Shown: positions 46,830 through 57,021 of the stretch, piece after piece
Position numbering within the stretch: the first letter of the stretch is position 1
Layout of the letters: every line of letters starts with the position of its first letter
Source of the DNA: Gadus chalcogrammus
Taxonomy: Eukaryota > Chordata > Actinopteri > Gadiformes > Gadidae
Reading direction: 5' to 3'
Length of the DNA: 64,000 bases
Assembly (NCBI RefSeq): GCF_026213295.1
Contig: NC_079422.1
Coordinates: forward strand, 2,690,573 to 2,754,572
Program-made: the position numbers and the translations under genes
Notes under the pieces: model-generated
What the model saw: the letters and a program-made list of their open reading frames with translations, nothing else
Database searches by the model: none
What the model was told of the DNA's origin: nothing

Positions 46830-49571
46830 CTATTTGTTCACAAAGTCTTTGTAGCGTTGTGGCATCACCACTGTGCGACCAGCCCTTGTGGTCACCGGTA
46901 ATACATTGCTACCCGGTGGGTGTGTGTCACCCGTGTCTGTGTCTGTGTGTGTTTCAGGAACAGTCTGTGGAAGAACAACCACAGTCTCCATGTCCATAGA
47001 CTCACTGAGGGTCTGTCCGTGGGCACGCCTGAGGTGTTTGCGATTCCTCCGCAGAACACCACCAGACTGCAGCTGGACTTCGTAGGATCTCGCATCCACA
47101 GCCCTGAGAACTTTGCCTAATCTCCATAGAGTGTGAGACCCAAATGGCTGTATTCGCACACAGTCCCCTGGTTTCAATGTGTCCAGATCTCTGGCAGATC
47201 TGTTGTAGTAGGCAGACTGGCGTTCTTGGTTACTGCGTAGTCCTTGCTGCATCAGTTCGACTTTTGGCTGCAGAAGGCTTGCTTTTGTGGGCAGCAGTGT
47301 TCTGGTGCGCCGACTGAGAAGTCTTTGTGCTGGACTGGTGTCCAGGCCTTGTGACAGTGTGTTATGGTGATCCAAAAGAGCAAGGTAGGGATCCTGTCCA
47401 GCCATTTGCGCTTTGTGCAAAAGTCTCTTGGCTGTTTTGACGGCTGATTCTGCTTTGCCATTGCTCTGAGCGTACCCAGGTGATGAGGTCTTATGCAGGA
47501 ATTCCCACCGTTCGCTGAATCTGTGGAATTCTTGCGATGAGTATTGTGGTCCGTTGTCCGAGATGACAACATCAGGGATGCCTTGTCTGGCAAAGTGGGC
47601 TTTCAGTTTCTTTATCACAGTTGTAGATTTTGTGTCTGAGAGATAATCTATTACCCAGAAATTTGAATAGTAATCTTCAGTGATGAGATAGTCCTTGTTG
47701 TCAAAAGAAAACAAATCTGTGTCTACTTTAGCCCATGGTCTGTTAGGCATTTCATGTGAGATCAGTGTTTCTCTTTGTTGCTTATAGTCCACTGACCTAC
47801 AAATGTCACACTTGGCTACATAGGTCTTGATCTTGTCATTAATGCCTGGCCAGTATACGCACTCTCTGGCTCTTCGTAGGCATCCTTCCACCCCAAAATG
47901 AGAGGAGTGTAGACGTTGCGTGATGTCTCTCCTTAGCGCATCAGGTATGACAACACGTTCACCCCGAAACACTATTCCATCTTGGTGACTCAGTTCATCC
48001 TGGAATGAAAAGTATGGTCTGATTTCGCTCGGTGTCTTTGTCTTGTCATTTGGCCATCTTTGTTGTATGGTTTCAAGGAGTTTCTGCAGTGTCGAATCCT
48101 GTGTTGTTGCAGAGCGGATTGAACTGAGGCTGTCCGCTGAGATGGGTACATGCTGCAACATATTAACAGTCTCTAATTCAGCTTCCACTGAGCCAAAGGC
48201 TGAACACTCAGGCAGGTAAGCTCGGCTCAAGGTGTCTGCTAACACCATATCTTTTCCTGGTAAGTAAACAACATCAACATCATACTTTTGAATACGCATC
48301 ATCATTCTTTGTAGTCTTTTGGGTGCACTCAATAGTGGCTTTCTCACTATGTTCTCTAAAGGTTTGTGGTCACTTTGTACAGTTACCTTGCGTCCATACG
48401 TGTACTGATGGAATTTCTCCAAACCGAAAATCATTGCTAAGAATTCCTTCTCAATTTGGGCATAGCCCTTCTCTGTCTGTGTGAGTGCTCTGCTTGCGAA
48501 TGCTACGGGCTTACCCCTCTGGACCAGTGCTGCGCCCAAACCAGTGTCTGAGGCATCACACTGCACAGTCAATTCCTCCTCCGGGCTGTAGTACTTCAGC
48601 ACCGGTGTGTTTGAAATAGTCTCTTTCAATTTGAGAAACGCCTGGTCATGCTGTTCTGTCCACTCCCATTCACCGTCCTTGTGTGTCAGGTGCCTGAGTG
48701 GCTGACAGTGGTCAGAGAGATGAGGACAGAACTTAGCCAGGTAGTTCACCATACCCAACAGCCTCTGAACTGCTTTCACATCTGTTGGCTTTGGCATTTG
48801 TTCAATGGCACGTACCTTTTCTGGATGTAACTTTACACCATCCGCTGTCAGGAGATGGCCTATGTACGTATTCTCTTTTTCCTTCAGCTTGAACTTGTCT
48901 GCGTTCAGTTTAATGTTCTTTTGTCTGCATCTATTCAAAAACAGTCTCAGTTTCTCATCGTGGTCTCGCTGTGCCATTTCTTGTGTCTCACCTTGTCCCG
49001 TGATCAGCACATCATCAGCAATGATGTACAGACCAGACAGATCCTCCAGCGCCTGTGTGAGCTTACGCTGAAAGACCTCTGGTGCGGGGCTGACCCCCAT
49101 TGGAAGCCTCAGCCATCGGTAACGTCCAAATGGCGTAGCAAAAGTAGTCAGAAAACTTGACTCTTCATCTAATTTTACATGCCAGAAACCACTTTTCACA
49201 TCACATACTGTAAACACTTTTGCTTTAGCCAGATCTGGGAGAATGTCCTCAATTGTCTGCAATGGGAAGTGACTACGCTTCAGTGCCTTGTTCAAGGGTC
49301 TTGGATCAATGCATATCCGTAGCTTCCCATTCTGTTTTTGGACAACAACCATTCCATTGATCCAGTCTGTGTTGCATTCTACAGGTGTGATGATTCCTCT
49401 GCGCTGTAGGTCTTGAAGTTCAGCCTTCAGTGGTTTCATCATTGCTACTGGCACCCGCCTCTTTGGCAGCTGCACAGGTTTCACTGTGTCGTCAATCTCC
49501 AGCTTGTATTTTCCTTCAAGGCAGCCATCACCCTTGAACACGTCAGCATACTCCGCTTGTATCTGCTCCAT
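46830..49571 (-). CDS. Mag-type Pol: RT, RNase H, integrase
   Basis: An open frame of 913 codons. RT: GIITPVECNTDWINGMVVVQ, then LNKALKRSHFPLQTIEDI, LPMGVSPAPEVFQR and the catalytic YIIADDVLITG (IADD in place of the commoner VADD) at about residues 195-205. RNase H: QCDASDTGLGAALVQ, FLAMIFGLEKFHQYTYG, VQSDHKPLE. Integrase: an HH-CC zinc site (LHSSHFG ... KCDIC), catalytic Asp in VDTDLFSFD and ISDNGPQYSS and Glu in GKAESAVK. A C-terminal tail follows with no clear chromodomain. All catalytic residues are present. The frame has no stop, but it is cut off from protease by a one-base lesion at about 49586-49589, where a stop falls just upstream in this frame. Confidence 0.92.
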   Translation of the reverse strand: MEQIQAEYADVFKGDGCLEGKYKLEIDDTVKPVQLPKRRVPVAMMKPLKAELQDLQRRGIITPVECNTDWINGMVVVQKQNGKLRICIDPRPLNKALKRSHFPLQTIEDILPDLAKAKVFTVCDVKSGFWHVKLDEESSFLTTFATPFGRYRWLRLPMGVSPAPEVFQRKLTQALEDLSGLYIIADDVLITGQGETQEMAQRDHDEKLRLFLNRCRQKNIKLNADKFKLKEKENTYIGHLLTADGVKLHPEKVRAIEQMPKPTDVKAVQRLLGMVNYLAKFCPHLSDHCQPLRHLTHKDGEWEWTEQHDQAFLKLKETISNTPVLKYYSPEEELTVQCDASDTGLGAALVQRGKPVAFASRALTQTEKGYAQIEKEFLAMIFGLEKFHQYTYGRKVTVQSDHKPLENIVRKPLLSAPKRLQRMMMRIQKYDVDVVYLPGKDMVLADTLSRAYLPECSAFGSVEAELETVNMLQHVPISADSLSSIRSATTQDSTLQKLLETIQQRWPNDKTKTPSEIRPYFSFQDELSHQDGIVFRGERVVIPDALRRDITQRLHSSHFGVEGCLRRARECVYWPGINDKIKTYVAKCDICRSVDYKQQRETLISHEMPNRPWAKVDTDLFSFDNKDYLITEDYYSNFWVIDYLSDTKSTTVIKKLKAHFARQGIPDVVISDNGPQYSSQEFHRFSERWEFLHKTSSPGYAQSNGKAESAVKTAKRLLHKAQMAGQDPYLALLDHHNTLSQGLDTSPAQRLLSRRTRTLLPTKASLLQPKVELMQQGLRSNQERQSAYYNRSARDLDTLKPGDCVRIQPFGSHTLWRLGKVLRAVDARSYEVQLQSGGVLRRNRKHLRRAHGQTLSESMDMETVVVLPQTVPETHTDTDTGDTHPPGSNVLPVTTRAGRTVVMPQRYKDFVNK

Positions 49572-49589
49572 TGTCCCCTTGTAGTCTTA

Positions 49590-49921
49590 ATTTCTGGCAC
49601 TTTTGTAACTATGCTGTCAATTGCCATAATATTTTCATAGTGCACTTTAATCAGCTGCATGCCCTCACTGGCCCTTTTGCCAAGCAATGGCACTGTATCT
49701 CCCTCATCCACAACTTGGAACTCCAACTGGTACAGCTTCTGGTTTCTGGGATTTCTCAGCTTCAGTTTGCATTTTCCCAGTGGCTTAAGCTTGCTTTTGT
49801 TGTACATCACTAGCACACTCTTTGTGTCTTCGATCTTTGTGTTTGAATCAAGCAGATCAATTGGAATTATATTACAAGTAGCACCACAGTCTATTTGAAA
49901 TTTCACAGTCTGTTTTCCCAA
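49590..49921 (-). pseudogene. Mag-type protease segment
   Basis: It encodes KQTVKFQIDCGATCNIIP, an aspartic protease active site written DCGA where most relatives have DTGA or DSGA, then LGKRASEGMQLI. Its frame is offset from both neighbours: it overlaps the gag end (49872-49921), as expected for programmed frameshifting, and leaves the RT frame near 49588 through an apparent single-base deletion. Whether Cys after the active Asp is tolerated is unknown to me, though Mag-type proteases do vary there. Confidence 0.75.
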
Positions 49922-50771
49922 AAGAATCTACTGAACTCACTGTCTCAATCTCTTCTGCAGTTACACAGAGGATTGCATCAAACTCATCACTCTCGTGTTC
50001 TGCTACATGGTGCACTTGTTTCTTTCTCTGTACCCTTTCTCTTGGTTGCTGACTGGCTTTACATTTAGCTGCAAAATGATTCTCTTTGCCACACTTTTTG
50101 CACGTCTTACCGTATGCTGGGCATTTCTGCTTGCTTCTCTCATGTGATTTGCCACAAAATTTGCAGTCCACTTTACCCGCTGGCTGTTGGTAGTGCCCTG
50201 GTCTCTGTATTGCATGCACATCCTCCACTTTAGGTCCGGAGATGGTTTTGACGTTCTCGCGCGACAACTCCGAGGCTCTGCACAACTGAATGCATGTGTC
50301 AAGCGTCAGGGTCTTCTCGCGGAGCAACCGCTCCCTCATGCTGACATTGTTGCCTCCACACACAATCCGATCCCGAATGAGCGAGTCTCTTGAAGTCCCA
50401 AAGTTACACGTCTTTGATAACACTTTCAGGTCCGTGACATAACAGTCTATTGCCTCACTCGAACCTTGGTTTCTCGAGAAGAAACGGTAACGTTCCACGG
50501 TCTCGTTAGCACTAGGGTTGCAGTGAGCATCCATTTTATCAATTATGTCCTTCATCTTCCAATCAGACTTTGCTGTCTCACCCATGAGCGTGTCCAACAG
50601 CTCTCTGCCGCTCTCACCAACGAGATAGCTGAAAAGTTTGACAGTTTTCTTCTCGTCGTCGTCCACGGTTAAGTCGGAATACAGTAGAAACTCTTCCCTC
50701 CAGGTTTTCCATGACTTTGCGAGATTCCCTGAGTCCATGCATAGCTGTTGGGGAGGTTTTAGCCCTTCCAT
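49872..50771 (-). CDS. Mag-type Gag
   Basis: 299 residues from MEGLKPPQQLC. The N-terminal two thirds is capsid-like (WKTWREEFLLYSDL, FSYLVGESGRELLDTL, VTDLKVLSKTC). Two zinc knuckles follow at about residues 204-240: CKFCGKSHERSKQKC and CKKCGKENHFAAKC, the paired arrangement of Mag-clade elements. The last ~15 residues overlap protease in another frame. The frame is intact. It forms the cytoplasmic particle in which reverse transcription occurs. Confidence 0.9.
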   Translation of the reverse strand: MEGLKPPQQLCMDSGNLAKSWKTWREEFLLYSDLTVDDDEKKTVKLFSYLVGESGRELLDTLMGETAKSDWKMKDIIDKMDAHCNPSANETVERYRFFSRNQGSSEAIDCYVTDLKVLSKTCNFGTSRDSLIRDRIVCGGNNVSMRERLLREKTLTLDTCIQLCRASELSRENVKTISGPKVEDVHAIQRPGHYQQPAGKVDCKFCGKSHERSKQKCPAYGKTCKKCGKENHFAAKCKASQQPRERVQRKKQVHHVAEHESDEFDAILCVTAEEIETVSSVDSFGKTDCEISNRLWCYL

Positions 50772-50879
50772 GTCGGTTGGATGAGAATGCTAATCCCTAG
50801 CTAAACTTATATTACTACTCTCCTAACGTTGCAGTAGCTCTTCCCGCGAAACGATACTTCGACTGGTCAAGTCCGTGAC

Positions 50880-50890
50880 CGCTGCCACCA
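50880..50890 (-). promoter_or_regulatory. Candidate primer binding site of the Mag element
   Basis: The minus strand reads TGGTGGCAGCG directly after the 5' LTR. The TGG start fits a tRNA 3' CCA end. I could not match it to one tRNA with certainty. Confidence 0.55.
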
Positions 50891-51064
50891 TGTTTAATTC
50901 TGCTCCTTTTCTCTTAAATGAACTACATAATTACTTTATAACAGCCCAACAGGGCAACTCTTTATTAACTCACTGGTACAACCTACGTGCATCTCTCACG
51001 TTCCACTCTTACTTCCCGTGTCACATTCCTACCTGTCCGTGTGAACACAATTACTATTGTAACA
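50891..51064 (-). repeat. 5' LTR of the Mag element
   Basis: 174 bp with TG...CA ends. It would carry the promoter; no clear TATA box was seen. Confidence 0.93.
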
Positions 51065-52414
51065 CACAGGGGCTCCACAAGGAACTGTGCTGGCTCCATT
51101 CCTGTTCACCATCTACACAGCGGATTACAAATACAACACTAAAAGCTGCTTCTTGCAAAAATATTCAGACGACACAGCTGTTGTTGGCCTCATTAAAGGG
51201 GGAAATGAGGAGGAGTACAGAGACACCATAGACAATTTTGTGGAGTGGAGTACACACAATAATCTCCATCTCAACACCACAAAGACAAAGGAGATAGTTG
51301 TGGATTTCAGGAGGGGAAGGAGGAGGACTCAACCAACACCAATCAGCATCGGGGGCACTATGGTGGAGATGGTCGCCAACAACAGGTACCTTGGTGTGCA
51401 GCTCGACAGTGAGCTGGACTGGAAAAGTCATATGGAAGCGGTGTACAAGAAGGGACAAAGTCGACTCTTTTTCTTGAGGAGACTAAGGTAATTTAACATC
51501 TGCCAACCCCTACTGTGCACTGTCTACCACTCAGTGGTGGCCAGTGCTCTGTTTTTCGCTGTGGCATGTTGGGGAGAAGGCGCCTGCACAGCGGACAAAA
51601 AGAGACTGGACAAGCTGATCAGGAAGGCCAGCTCAGTGGTCGGGGCTGAGCAGCTAAAGGTCCAGCAGGTGGCAGAGGCCAGAATCCTCAACAAACTGGC
51701 CTCAATAATGCCTAACCCCACTCACCCACTCCACGCCCTGAAGGTGATCAAGAACAGCACCTTCAGTCAGAGACTAATTGCACCAATATGCAAAACGGAG
51801 CAGTACAGGAAGTCCTGTATACCAGCTGCCATACGGTTTTACAATGCACAAAATTAACTTTGCACCTTATAGTATTTAGTATTTATTATTGTATTTATTG
51901 TAGTATTTAAGTATTTTAGCATATGAGGGAATGTGTGTTTGTTATGTCTGTCCACGCTGTTGTGACACTGTAATTTCCTGTAAAGGATTATTAAAGGATC
52001 TATCTATCTATCTATCTTGTGGACAGTAGGGGTTTACCCTAGACATAAATAGGAAGTCAAATCAGGAGAAGGAATGACCTCTCACAAATATTTATTTAAT
52101 AAATTGTTTCAAATAACCCTCCCTCGTTAAATCAATGAGCTTGGTGTTTTGCTTTCAATTAGTTATAGAAGAAGTCTATACTGCAGAAAATAAACACATC
52201 CAAGCTGCCTTTTAAGGATACCTTCGAATATCTGTGTCTATTTTTCAACCATCGGACCCTAGTTTACGACAAAAACAACCCAATTGACGGCAGCTCCTTT
52301 GCCGCATGGTTTTTAGAGCCACGAGTATTAGAGGGGGCGGTCGATAGCAACCACCATAGCAACCATGACGGTCAAGTGACTGGATTCAGCCCTGTTGAAA
52401 AAAATAGAATACCT

Positions 52415-55400
52415 CAGATTCAGATTCAGAAGACTTTATTGCCATGACATGTAAACACGTTTGGAATTTGTTTTGGTACAGTGGAGTTCACAACAGGACA
52501 GACAAGACAGGACAAGACATTGCAAATGTAAATAAATAATATAATAAATATAGAGTGCCAAAGTGCAGAGAGCTCACGTGATTGGGTACAACAGACCATT
52601 AGATCACTGGATCACTGAGTGGGGAGACAGGTCAGGGGGGGGGGGGCAGTGCATTTAGGAGTCGGATGGCCGTGGGGAAGAAGCTGTGCGAATGTCTAGT
52701 TTTTAGAGTCTTTAGTGACCGCAACCTCCTGCCTGAAGGGAGCGGAACGAAGAGACCGTGGCCTGGGTGTGCTGGGTCCGCCATTATCTTCCTGGCCCTC
52801 CCCAGAGCCCTGCTGTTAAACAGGGCCCCAAGGGGGGGCAAGGGGCATCCAATCACCCTCTCCGCCGAGCGTATCACCCGCTGCAGCTTGGCCTTGTCCT
52901 TGGCCGCTGCTGCGGGGAACCAGGTGATGATGGCGGAGGTGACGATGGACTCGATGATGGCCGTATAGAAATTCACCAGCATGGGTGTTGGCAGCTTGAA
53001 TTTCCTGAGCTGCCTCAGGAAAAACAGCCGTTTCTGGGCCTTTTTCGTGAGGGCATCGATGTTTGGCCCCCACTTCAGGTCCCGAGAGAGCTTCACCCCG
53101 AGGAATCTGCAAGACTCCACGGTGACGACTGGAGTGCCCCCCAGTATGATTGGTGGGGTGGGGGTCGGGTTTCTCCTGAAGTCCACTATCAACTCCACTG
53201 TTTTTAGCGCATTTAGCTCCAAGTTGTTATTGTTGCTCCAAGAAACCACCAAGTCGATCTGGCTCCTGTAGGCAGCTTCATCCCCTCTGGAGATAAGCCC
53301 TACCAGCGTGGTGTCGTCCGCGAATTTAAGGAGCTTAAACCGACTGGTGGCTGGAGGTGCAACAGTTGGTGTACAGGGAAAACAGAAGTGGAGACAGGAC
53401 GCAGCCCTGCGGGGAACCGGTGTTGATCGACCTCGGCTCAGAGGTGTACTTCCCGAGCTTCACTCGCTGAGTCCTGTTGGACAAGAAATGTGTAATCCAC
53501 CTGCAGGTGTAGTCAGGCACCTGCAGCGCAGAGAGCCCACTCTCCAGAATAGGTGGCAAGATGGTGTTGAACGCCGAGCTGAAGTCCAGGAACAGGATTC
53601 TGGCGTAGGTCCCTGCAGTGTCCAGATGTTCCAGGACGTAGTGTAGAGCCATGTTGACCGCGTCTTCCACGGACCTGTTGGCCCTATACGCAAACTGCAG
53701 GGGGTCTAGGAGAGGGCCTGTGATGGACTTCAGGTGGGCAAGGACGAGGCGTTCAAAGACCTTCATGACCACAGAGGTCAGGGCAACGGGTCTGTAATCA
53801 TTTAGGCCTGTGATCCTCGGCTTTTTGGGGATGGGAATAATGATGGAGGCCTTGAAGCAGGCTGGTACCTGACAGTGCTCCAGGGAGGAGTTGAAGATGT
53901 CACTGAAAACCGGGGCCAGCTGGTCAGCACAAAACTTCAGGATAGAGGGTGAGACGGCGTCCGGTCCGGCCGCCTTCCGGGGGTTCTGCCTCTTGAACAG
54001 GCGATTCACCTCCCTCACAGAGACAGAGAGGTGTGGGCGGGCAGAAGGGGTAGGGCTCGGGGGTGGAGAGGGGGGGGAAGGATGGGGAAAGGGAAAGGGA
54101 AAGGGAAAGGGAGAGGGAGCGAGGGGGGCAGGAGCAGAGGGGGCAGACTGTTGCTCGAATCGGCAGTAAAACGTATTCAAATCGTTAGCAAGGAGAATGT
54201 TATACATGGTCCGAGGGGGTTTTGGTTTATAGTTGGTAATTCGTTTTAGACCCTTCCAGACAGAGGCGGCGTTACCATCTGAGAATTGATGTTGCAGTTT
54301 CTCAAAGTAGTGATGTTTAGCCCTCCTGACAGCTGCCTCAAACTTATACCTGGCGTCTCTAAACCTGCTCTTATCTCCCCTCCGCCAGGCATCCTCCTTC
54401 TCCAACCTCAGTCTTCTGAGTTGGGCAGTGAACCAGGGTTTGTCATTATTATAACTAACCCTGGTTCGAGTTGGAACACACGCTTCCTCACAGTAGCTGA
54501 CGAATGACGTCACAGTATCGGTGTACGCATCCAAGTTGTTTCCAGCCTCAGCCCCCGCCCACTCCACATAGCCCATATCGCAGCCAGCTCGCTCTAACCA
54601 TGCGCTGGTTCTTTCCTTAGCCTCGCTATTCCATATACTGTACGTCTTACCTACAGGTTTTGACATTTTTAGCCTCTGCCAGTTGGATGGGATCAGGTGG
54701 ACCATGTCGTGGTCAGATTTACCCAACGCAGCGCGGGAAACCGCGTGGTATGCGTTCCTGATGGTACAATAGCAGTGGTCAAGCTTCCTCACCCCCCGAG
54801 TGGGGCATTTGACCTGCTGCCGATATTTAGGTAGAGCCCGGCTCAGATTGGCTTTGTTAAAGTCCCCTAACACGATCACAGCACTGTCCGGGTATATACG
54901 TTCAACATCCATTATATGCTCGGCTAGTGCACTCTGTGCCTCATCGACAGCCGCGTCGGGTGGAATATAAACACAAGCAAGAATAAAGGAGCTGAACTCA
55001 CGGGGTGAGTAAAACGGGCGACAGTTAATGATAATGAATTCTAAAGCATTTGAACAGTATTGTTTTATAACTGACACGTCAGTGCACCAGGACTCGTTCA
55101 CGAAAAAACATACCCCTCCACAGCAGACTTTTCCGGACGAAAGTGTGTCCCTGTCGGCTCGGTGCAGCTGAAAACCCTCCAGCTGTACTGCTGCGTCTGG
55201 GACGTCCTCGGAAAGCCAAGTCTCTGTGATGGCGTAAACTGCTGTAGAATGGTAGTCCTTATTTTTCGCTACCAAGCACCGGAGTTCGTCCATTTTATTG
55301 CAAAGTGAGTTTACGTTTGTCAGAAATATTCCTGGGAGTGGAGTACGAGAGCCGCGTTTACGCAGTCTGGCGAGAGGGCCAGCTCTCTTCCCCCGCTGGC

Positions 55401-55588
55401 GTCTAGCCCACCTCACAGCCTGGGTGAAGACCGCGGTTCCTCTGACCAGGATATCCAGCACATCCGTAGATCGGGTGAGGAAAACAGGGAAAATGTCCAA
55501 GGGGGTGTCCCTAAGACATATGAGTTCTTCTCTTGCATAAGAGATACCACAGAACACAAATCCAGACATGAAAACACACAAAACAACA
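52415..55588 (-). mobile_element. LINE F, L2-type, nearly full length, 3.2 kb
   Basis: Inserted into repeat M between AATACCT (52414) and CTACACACTCAG (55589). The 3' tail on the minus strand is a CTGAAT repeat preceded by AATAAAGTCTT. One protein spans almost the whole length with a single frameshift. It is the best preserved L2 copy here and the reference for the broken copies at 8821, 17340 and 27228. Confidence 0.9.
52632..55569 (-). pseudogene. L2-type endonuclease-reverse transcriptase, one frameshift
   Basis: The first frame begins in flanking DNA at 55596; the ATG at 55569 (MSGFVFCGISYAREE) is inside the element. Endonuclease: FLTNVNSLCNKMDELRC, AITETWLSED, GGVCFFVNESW, ACVYIPPDAAVDEA, VLGDFNKANL, KLDHCYCTI, KSDHDMVHLIP. 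Linker: KPWFTAQLRRLRLEKEDAW, a Pro-rich stretch. [67 protein letters not shown]. An extra T near 53336 puts the catalytic KFADDTTLVGL (about 53300-53330) and the C-terminal 206 residues (52632-53252) in another frame. Target-primed reverse transcription would be its role. The single lesion, or a sequencing error, keeps this copy from coding whole. Confidence 0.9.
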
Positions 55589-55960
55589 CTACACACTCAG
55601 TAGTAGATTAATGATATTTAAATTATTATGACCATGAAGTCTTTATTTGCATGGGTTTACATTTCGTTGTGTAGCATGGAAAAATCGGAGAAACACTCCC
55701 ATTCAGAATGCATTGGTTTACACTTCGTTCTTTGGAGCACGGTTATTTTTATTTATTTATTTATTTTCCGTTTTTGAGGAGTTGAGGATTTTTCTGCAAT
55801 AATCCAAAATCCAATGGAAAACCCGTTGGCTTTTTGTCAAGGGAACCGAGGGCGACGCTCACTTCCGGGTTTGCCAACATACGTCATCCCTCTCCACAAC
55901 TCTATACTGTAAAAACACATGTTCAAGTTGAATGATAATGCATGAATTTATTCTTTATTC

Positions 55961-56347
55961 TGCCATAGTAACACGGTAAATAAATGGCAAAAATAGGCTG
56001 AGAACGAATTCGTATTTACGATATTGTAGCGACCCTGGGACAGTTAAATAGTTTGAGTGTTATGTGTTGCATTGTATTTCGTTGTCCGTTATGCCAGTTG
56101 TATGGAAGCATATATGTAGCAAAATTCAAATGGCAATGCAATTTGCAATTACATTATGCAATTGACAATTCATTATGCAATATTATAATGCAATTTGTAA
56201 ATACGTTATTCAAAGTGTAATTTAATATGCAAAGAGATAATGCAATCCTCAATTAAATTTGCAAAAGTTATAACAATACAAATAGAATAACATTTTGTCA
56301 AATTCTTTGAGTTCCTTTATTCAAATTGAAAAGCTATAGCGTCCCCG
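55961..56347. repeat. AT-rich repeat, left flank of the retrovirus
   Basis: Many short variants of ATGCAATTTGCAATT (56120-56260). The right flank (61530-61700) has related words (AATCCAAAACGTTTTCC twice), so the retrovirus probably inserted into one repeat. Confidence 0.55.
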
Positions 56348-57010
56348 TGTCGTGGCAATTTCTCTATTAGATATTGCGTCTGAGACAGATGAGATCTTTA
56401 GATGCAAAAAAGCACACAATACTTGTAGGCAATTGCTGGTCGCATATATTTGTATTAAAAGTATGAACAAAGATACATCACAACATGCATCAACAAACAA
56501 CATAACAGGCATACATTACAATAATCTGAGGCCCCAGATGGGAGCTTCTCTTTGCGTGTTACTTCATTCTCTGAAGGTACGCTGGGGAGAAGTCCACCGA
56601 GTGTCTGAATCGATGAGTTCTTATTCCACTGGGAGTTGGGCTCTGGAGGAGGTGTGTCCCCCAAAAAGCCTTTGTGTACCAGATGGTTATCTTTACAACT
56701 GCAGCTGTGGGGAATGCCATTGGAGGGGGTAGCGGCCGTGTCATCTAAAACCCCTGGCTTGGTTGACGCTAGCCAGGGGGTAGAGGAGCAGGCCCATACA
56801 TCAAAGGATTGCATGGAGGGTCATTTACAAGACACGAAAACACAGGAACAGGCAGGCAATAAAAATGTATCACTCAACCCTTGACGGTTTACACTTTAAA
56901 TGACCCGCATGGAGTAGAACGTAGGCCCTATATTAAATTACACAGAATAACAACAAACCTTAAATTCATACATAGACCAAAACAATACAACATGTAGATT
57001 TTCCATCACA
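56348..57010 (-). repeat. 3' LTR of the endogenous retrovirus
   Basis: TGTGATGGAAAATC...TTGCCACGACA on the minus strand. A CCAATGG box lies near 56722-56728. The TATA and polyadenylation signals are not clear. Short frames inside are the same in both LTRs and are not taken as genes. Confidence 0.95.
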
Positions 57011-57021
57011 ATCCCCCCTTT
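57011..57021 (-). promoter_or_regulatory. Polypurine tract of the retrovirus
   Basis: The minus strand reads AAAGGGGGGAT immediately before the 3' LTR, a canonical retroviral polypurine tract. Confidence 0.92.

Larger units (their letters stand above)
46265..51064 (-). mobile_element. Complete Ty3/gypsy Mag-type LTR retrotransposon, 4.8 kb
   Basis: Two 174-bp LTRs (46265-46438 and 50891-51064) begin TG and end CA and differ at two positions (near 46417-46419). The target duplication CACAG lies at 46260-46264 and 51065-51069. The order on the minus strand is LTR, primer site, gag, protease, RT, RNase H, integrase, polypurine tract, LTR. Two-finger Gag and the RT/integrase style match Mag-clade elements (the K02A2.6-like group in annotations). 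The short LTR is in keeping. Confidence 0.92.
45247..52014 (+). pseudogene. LINE E, CR1/L2-group (perhaps Rex1-like), split by a Mag element
   Basis: It is 5' truncated: the frame opens in the linker (EKKKAFREGDRNKIKELQ), then [70 protein letters not shown] to 46264. After the retroelement it resumes at 51070 in the same frame: TGAPQGTVLAPFLFTIY, KYSDDTAVVGLI (catalytic SDD), TKTKEIVVDFRRG, YLGVQLDSELDWKSH. A TAA at 51489-51491 interrupts it once, and the frame then runs to 51857. The tail is ATTAAAGGAT then CTATCTATCTATC. A CTTG duplication flanks it (45243-45246; 52014-52017). One nonsense change only, so it was young when interrupted. Confidence 0.88.
43626..55960 (+). repeat. Repeat M, third copy, opened by three insertions
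   Basis: Repeat M sequence is present at 43626-44052, 45117-45246, 52015-52414 and 55589-55960. It matches 3243-4640 in order. The gaps are a hAT MITE, LINE E (with the Mag element) and LINE F. Comparison with the uninterrupted copy fixes each insertion point. Confidence 0.85.

Noticed and set aside
56348..57010. Frames of up to 126 codons in each retroviral LTR
   Set aside because: They occur in both LTRs, on both strands, with no recognisable domain. They look like chance frames, although an LTR-coded protein cannot be excluded.
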